From Polaromonas sp. (GTDB taxonomy: Bacteria > Pseudomonadota > Gammaproteobacteria > Burkholderiales > Burkholderiaceae_C), in the NCBI GenBank assembly GCA_026786065.1, contig JAJAYS010000148.1, positions 1 through 11,116 on the forward strand: a stretch of DNA of 11,116 bases, in the 5' to 3' direction. The position numbers were made by a program, and so were the translations under genes. The number at the start of each line of letters is the position of its first letter. Position 1 is the stretch's first letter. Positions 7,495-11,116 of this stretch are shown here, piece after piece. Under the pieces are notes generated by a model. It did no database searches. It was not told where the DNA came from and saw only the letters and a program-made list of their open reading frames with translations.

Positions 7495-8114
7495 ATGGCT
7501 TTTGACATCGACATCGGTTACAGCGCCCGAAGCGGCAAACCCGACATCAACGAAGATTTTTGCGCTGCCATGCTGCCCGAGCGGGGACAGGACGGCATGG
7601 GCTCCATCGTCACCATCGCCGATGGCGTCAGCATCGGAGGCATGGGCTGCAAGGGCATCCTTGTGCGCTCGCGCAATTGGGCGATACGCGCGATTACCTA
7701 ATGCGCGACGGCGTGTTCACCCAGCTCACCAGAGACCATGTGCTGAATCACCCCGACTTGGGGCACCAATTGGTGCGCTGTGTTGGTGCCGAAGACACGT
7801 TTGTTGTCGATTATTCGCAGGGTGCGCTTGAAGTCGGCGATGTTTTCGTGCCGCGGACCGACGGCGTTCACGACGCCTTTCCAATCCAACGGCTGCATGC
7901 GCTGCTGCCGCACCCAGCTGCGATAAAACGCGACGCGACCGACGACGCGCAAAACCTGAGTCGGCATCTGGTGGACGCGGCGCTGCCTGCCGGCAGGCAT
8001 GACAACGTCACGGCGCTGGTGGTGCGGGTGCTTGGCCTCGTCGACGCAAACCTGCAGGATGAAAACCGCAAGTCACCCGCTTTGTCGATGCCCACCCACT
8101 TGAAGATTGGCGAT
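7495..8114 (+). pseudogene. Decayed PP2C-type phosphatase (N-terminal half of a phosphatase/kinase fusion)
   Basis: From the ATG at 7495 the first 51 codons encode a PP2C-type protein phosphatase start, with the metal-site segments NED (19-21) and IADGV (41-45) and then GGMG. The match then breaks. About 60-70 family residues seem deleted near 7650-7677, and the frame shifts; the original frame stops at 7699-7701. A second frame resumes with ALAQLGDTRDYL, GDTR beginning at 7680. It carries the later PP2C motifs TDGV (about 7857) and HDNVTALVVRVLG (about 8001-8040). Similarity ends at LKIGD (8100-8114), where the family usually passes into a Ser/Thr kinase half, which is absent. Such fusions are often divergent from or next to nitrate-assimilation genes, so this was probably the native neighbour of nirB. 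The gene cannot make an active enzyme. The family assignment rests on motif memory. Confidence 0.75.
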
Positions 8115-8129
8115 GCGCGCGACGGAGTT

Positions 8130-8290
8130 AGCGCCGAAGGATTCGCTCGCCCCGTGCACTGCGTGCTGGTAGCGCTCGTAGACGGGCGCCCAGTCGATAT
8201 GGTCCATGAATGCATCAACGTAAGCGCCGTCCGCCGCGCCGTGGTATCGGGCATGCGCGTGCTCGTACATGTTCAGCGCCAGGAAGCGCG
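8130..8290 (-). pseudogene. C-terminal fragment of Fe/Mn superoxide dismutase
   Basis: The minus strand from about 8290 to 8130 encodes LALNMYEHAHARYHG, AYVDAFMDHIDWAPVYERY and HGASESFGA in one frame, which reads as the last quarter of an iron/manganese superoxide dismutase. In the family motif D-x-[WY]-E-H the metal-binding Asp is Asn here. The upstream three quarters are missing: the preceding residues (MRPSKHCFSTRAR) do not fit the family. The downstream side runs straight into the antisense of the phosphatase remnant, so both ends look like breakpoints. It is probably non-functional. The family call comes from recognition of short motifs, so confidence is moderate. Confidence 0.6.
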
Positions 8291-8337
8291 CCCGGGTCGA
8301 AAAGCAATGCTTGGACGGCCGCATCCATGATCTCTCG

Positions 8338-9711
8338 TCAACGCAGCCCGGGAATCAACGTCACTACTAGCCCGGCGGCCGCGCAGGCGCCGAGCAGCGG
8401 CATCACGCCGATCTTGAAGCGGAACAGCGCTATCGCCGCCGCCGCGGCGATGACCGCCGAAACCGCATCAAACCGCCCGCTGAAGCCCTGCGGCCAGAGC
8501 ACGTGGTAGGCGAAGAACATCGCGAGGTTCAAGATCACGCCCACCACGGCGGCGGTGATCGCGGACAGAGGCGCCGTGAAACCGAGCTTGCCGTGGGTGG
8601 CTTCAATCAGCGGACCGCCAGCCAGGATGAACACGAAGGACGGCAAGAAGGTAACCAACGTCACAACGGCGGCGGCTACGGCACCACCGACAAACAGGGC
8701 GTCGGGTCCGAATATTTGCTTGATCCAACCGCCGACGAAGCCCACGAAAGCCACGACCATGATCAGCGGGCCCGGCGTTGTCTCGCCAAGAGCCAGACCA
8801 TCGATCATCTGCGCACCTGACAACCAGTGGTGCTGTTCGACGGCGCCCTGATAGACGTAGGGCAGCACCGCATACGCACCGCCGAAGGTCAGCATCGCGG
8901 CCTTAGTGAAGAACCAGCCCATCTGGGTCAAGGTGCCCTGCAGACCTTGCGTCATGACGAGCGCGGCCATGACCAGTCCCCAGAGGCCGAGGCCTACGGC
9001 CAGCACCTTGGCCAGGTTGCTGCGCGAGAAACGTGCATGCGCAGGAGTCGGCGTGTCGTCGTCGATCAATGCCGAGCCGTAGCTTTGCTTCCCGTTTCCA
9101 TGGCCACCGCCGAGCGCAATGACTCCCGGTGCCCAGCGCGCGCCGAAGTGCCCGATGAAGGCGGCCGCCAGCACGATGGCCGGAAAAGGCGTATCGAACG
9201 CAAAGATGGCCACGAAGGCCGCTGCCGCGATGCCCCACATCCAGGGGTTCTTCAGTGCGCGCGTGCCGATGCGGTGTGCCGCATGCAGCACCAGCGCCGT
9301 GACGGCGGGCTTGATGCCGTAGAAGATCCCGGCGACCACGGGCACGTTGCCATAGGCCATGTAGATCCACGACAACGCGATCAGGATGAACAGCGAAGGC
9401 AGCACGAACAAGGCGCCGGCGACGATGCCGCCCCAAGTCCGGTGCATCAGCCAGCCGATGTAGGTGGCAAGCTGCTGGGCCTCGGGGCCCGGCAGCATCA
9501 TGCAGTAGTTCAGCGCATGCAGAAAGCGCTTCTCGCTGATCCAGCGGCGGCGCTCTACCAGCTCGGTGTGCATGATCGCGATCTGCCCGGCCGGCCCGCC
9601 GAAGCTGACGAAGCCAAGCTTTAGCCAGAAGCGGAAGGCTTCGGCGAAGCTGACGGTCGCCGGCGCGGTGGCAGCCTCGGGATCAATCACTTGCTGTGCG
9701 GAAACTGTCAC
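8338..9711 (-). CDS. chrA: Chromate efflux transporter ChrA (long-chain CHR family)
   Basis: Inner-membrane transporter of the CHR family that expels chromate from the cytoplasm, giving chromate resistance. The 457-residue protein has two homologous CHR halves with many hydrophobic segments. The N-terminal half carries FGGPAGQ (37-43) and PGPEAQQ (74-80); the C-terminal half carries FGGAY (276-280) and TPGPL (312-316). A hydrophilic loop (about 200-232, with His, Gly and Asp runs) separates them. Length is near the usual 400-450. The GTG start at 9711 has GGAG 7 bases before it and overlaps the chrB stop by one base (TAGTG), so translation is coupled to chrB. The frame could extend further upstream, but that would overlap chrB widely and precede the first CHR motif with unrelated sequence. 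No terminator hairpin is evident after the stop. Confidence 0.93.
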   Translation of the reverse strand: MTVSAQQVIDPEAATAPATVSFAEAFRFWLKLGFVSFGGPAGQIAIMHTELVERRRWISEKRFLHALNYCMMLPGPEAQQLATYIGWLMHRTWGGIVAGALFVLPSLFILIALSWIYMAYGNVPVVAGIFYGIKPAVTALVLHAAHRIGTRALKNPWMWGIAAAAFVAIFAFDTPFPAIVLAAAFIGHFGARWAPGVIALGGGHGNGKQSYGSALIDDDTPTPAHARFSRSNLAKVLAVGLGLWGLVMAALVMTQGLQGTLTQMGWFFTKAAMLTFGGAYAVLPYVYQGAVEQHHWLSGAQMIDGLALGETTPGPLIMVVAFVGFVGGWIKQIFGPDALFVGGAVAAAVVTLVTFLPSFVFILAGGPLIEATHGKLGFTAPLSAITAAVVGVILNLAMFFAYHVLWPQGFSGRFDAVSAVIAAAAAIALFRFKIGVMPLLGACAAAGLVVTLIPGLR

Positions 9712-10655
9712 TACTGTGCTCCTGGCGCTGCATAAAGCGCATCGAATACAGCCGCGGTTGCGGCGATTAGCTTGTCGTCGTCGATGTGTATTTCGCGCAG
9801 GCCGCCCAGGATAGTTTCGAGCCCGGCGGCCTCGGAAACCGGGATGCCGCCCACATCGAGGTAGTGCACGGCCTTGGCGATACGCTGGAGCTTGGGATCT
9901 CGCTCCAAATCGAAGCTTGCTGCCATCACCTCGAAGCTGACACGCGCGCCGATATGCGTGAAGCGGGCACCGTCGTAGTCGAAACCGAGCACGCCGCGCG
10001 GTGCCTTTGCGGTGTCTTCCAGCCAGACGAATACCGCGTCCGAGTCGATGAAGCGAAGGATCAGCCAGGCGCAGGCCATGCGATCGACCCACGGGCGTGC
10101 GCGCGTCGCCCAGCCCTTGCCTTGAAACTTGGCGCGATCCAGGCGAGGAAGGTCGTCCTCGGCAAGGGCGTGCGGTTCGCCCTTTGAGAAACGCGCATCG
10201 AACTCGCGTCGCAGCGCGGCAAGATCCGCCTCGGCCTGCTCGGCGGCAGGGCCCGGGTAGTAGTCGATACGACGCAGGTTTTGCAGAGCATCGACCACTC
10301 CGCGCAGACGACGCCGAGCCTCGGTCGCGCCGAGACGCTCAAGTTCCAGGTGCAACGCCGTCGCGGTTTCGCGCCACTGGGTGTAGGCCGCCATGCGATC
10401 GAACTGCGCCAGGATCTGGTGGCGCTGGGCGTCGTCACGCGGAGACAAGGTCATGACCGAGGCGGAGCCGCCATGTTCTCGCACTTCGGCCGCCAGGGTT
10501 TCGAAGAGCGATGCCTGCTCGCTCGGCAAGAGGAAAGCGCCGTCGCGCAATGCGGCGCAACCCAGAGCCTTGAGAGAGCGCCAGATGCGCAGCCGTACAG
10601 CATTCGGCTGGGTGGGAAGGGTGACGATGAGAATAGCCCACATGAAACGTAGCAT
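9711..10655 (-). CDS. chrB: Chromate-responsive regulator ChrB
   Basis: A cytoplasmic protein of 314 residues that in studied chr operons senses chromate and controls chrA expression. The N-terminal part has the typical segment RIWRSLKALG...LRDGAFLLP (about 23-44). The C-terminal ChrB domain runs from about 182, with WATRARPWVDRMACAWLI (182-199), FVWLE (209-213), ARVSFEV (237-243) and HYLDVGG (264-270). Both parts are intact. The ATG at 10655 has GGAAG 6 bases before it; a second ATG at 10643 lacks a ribosome site. The start codon lies inside an imperfect palindrome (10649-10662) that could be an operator. chrA follows with a one-base overlap, so the two form an operon. Upstream lies transposase debris, which fits acquisition by a mobile element. 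Other chr genes such as chrC or chrF are not in the window. Confidence 0.92.
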   Translation of the reverse strand: MLRFMWAILIVTLPTQPNAVRLRIWRSLKALGCAALRDGAFLLPSEQASLFETLAAEVREHGGSASVMTLSPRDDAQRHQILAQFDRMAAYTQWRETATALHLELERLGATEARRRLRGVVDALQNLRRIDYYPGPAAEQAEADLAALRREFDARFSKGEPHALAEDDLPRLDRAKFQGKGWATRARPWVDRMACAWLILRFIDSDAVFVWLEDTAKAPRGVLGFDYDGARFTHIGARVSFEVMAASFDLERDPKLQRIAKAVHYLDVGGIPVSEAAGLETILGGLREIHIDDDKLIAATAAVFDALYAAPGAQ

Positions 10656-10662
10656 ACGCTAC
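10649..10662. promoter_or_regulatory. Candidate operator palindrome over the chrB start
   Basis: GTAGC-ATAC-GCTAC has 5-base inverted arms around four bases, the central two also symmetric, and covers the chrB ATG. A second dyad, CGACA-N12-TGTCG, sits at 10683-10704 just upstream. Either could bind ChrB or another repressor. No clear -35/-10 pair stands out, so the promoter itself is not called. Confidence 0.3.
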
Positions 10663-10758
10663 TTCCAATGAAATACAAATATCGACAGCGTCTTACTTTT
10701 GTCGCGTCTCCCGAGATCAGACATCCCCGCTAGGCCGCTCCCGGCCGAATCCGGTTGT

Positions 10759-10863
10759 TCAAGGTGTCAACGGCACCAAGGAATGGCGCAGGTCGATGAG
10801 GTTGACCAGCTCCTGGCGAACTAGGTCCGTTTCCTCCGTATGTCGAGTCTCGCGCAGTGCCAT
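10759..10863 (-). pseudogene. N-terminal fragment of an IS5-family transposase (probable)
   Basis: A 34-residue frame from the ATG at 10863 reads MALRETRHTEETDLVRQELV followed by NLIDLRHSLVPLTP. It resembles the first residues of IS5-family transposases (RRETGQ-x-DLFRxRLDQIIDxxHxLVxLA), after which those proteins continue with a Trp-containing segment that is missing here. The frame ends at TGA within a few codons of the end of similarity, so most of the gene is lost. No terminal inverted repeat is recognisable. It lies between chrB and the IS3-type transposase end. The assignment rests on about 30 residues. Confidence 0.45.
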
Positions 10864-10929
10864 GAGTTTGCAAAGTTTGAAGCTGTTAAGGCCGCGTTTT
10901 TTGCATTCTCAGAAGTGGCTCCGCTCGTC

Positions 10930-11116
10930 TGAACAGCAGACCCCCGATTTATAAGTAAACTGCGGGCGGGTTGCCCAAGGTGCAGAGTTGTCCACCGCGG
11001 CGGTCGGCGCTTGGCAACTTACTGGCCGACGGGCGCACCAGCGATGTCATCTTATGCGGCCTGGTGCCATTGCGGCAGCCCGGCGAAGTACGCTTCATCC
11101 GGGGTTTGCCGCTCCA
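10930..11116 (-). mobile_element. 3' end of an IS3-family insertion sequence, continuing past the right edge
   Basis: The element contains the transposase stop at 11052 and about 120 bases of non-coding end. The left limit is uncertain: the plus strand reads TGAACAGCAGACCCCCG from 10930, and IS3-family ends start with TG, so I place the end there tentatively. The matching inverted repeat would be outside the window. Confidence 0.45.
11052..11116 (-). CDS. IS3-family transposase OrfB, C-terminus only
   Basis: The last 20 codons before the TAA at 11052-11054 encode ERQTPDEAYFAGLPQWHQAA. The segment TPDEAYF is characteristic of the C-terminus of the DDE integrase-type transposase (OrfB) of IS3-family elements. 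The remaining roughly 250-300 residues, including the catalytic DDE residues, lie beyond the right edge. Transcription runs toward chrB. Whether the element is complete cannot be told from this window. Confidence 0.75.
   Translation of the reverse strand, partial: ERQTPDEAYFAGLPQWHQAA

Noticed and set aside
9711..10092. An upstream extension of the chrA frame to 10092
   Set aside because: It would overlap chrB by more than 370 bases and adds sequence unlike ChrA; the GTG at 9711 has a good ribosome site.
1..11116. CRISPR arrays, tRNA or rRNA genes
   Set aside because: No regularly spaced long repeats, and no tRNA- or rRNA-like segments were seen on reading both strands.

Overview
The window (about 60% G+C by eye) looks like chromosomal DNA of a betaproteobacterium, most likely a member of the Burkholderiales such as Comamonadaceae. 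This rests on the gene order of the nitrate-assimilation locus and the style of its proteins; it is inference, with no database search behind it.

Left and centre (561-7380, all minus strand): a cytoplasmic nitrate/nitrite assimilation operon read right to left. It runs from the NADH nitrite reductase large subunit nirB, through a secreted protein with two PilJ/NIT-type nitrate-sensor modules, to the Rieske-like small subunit nirD and the assimilatory nitrate reductase nasA. NasA would reduce nitrate to nitrite and NirBD nitrite to ammonium. A near-perfect sigma-54 promoter and a pair of NtrC-like half-sites lie upstream of nirB, pointing to nitrogen-limitation control. Two oddities concern nasA. 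Its real ATG is at 3437, but an in-frame amber codon (3297-3299) separates the N-terminal [4Fe-4S] domain from the rest of an otherwise intact frame. Just upstream, overlapping the nasA start, is a 39-codon ORF that repeats the nasA N-terminus, including the CPxCGVGC motif. A small c-type cytochrome gene (39-407, plus strand) converges on nasA.

Middle (7495-8330): a scar. Divergent from nirB is the start of a PP2C-type phosphatase gene (the phosphatase/kinase fusion often found beside nitrate-assimilation genes). It has an internal deletion with a frameshift and stops just where the kinase half should begin. It abuts a C-terminal fragment of an Fe/Mn superoxide dismutase on the other strand.

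Right (8338-11116): a chromate-resistance pair, chrB (regulator) and chrA (efflux transporter), minus strand and translationally coupled. Upstream of chrB lie a probable IS5-family transposase fragment and, running off the right edge, the 3' end of an IS3-family transposase gene. The layout suggests that mobile DNA brought chrBA next to the nitrate operon and that the flanking genes were broken during this or related rearrangements.
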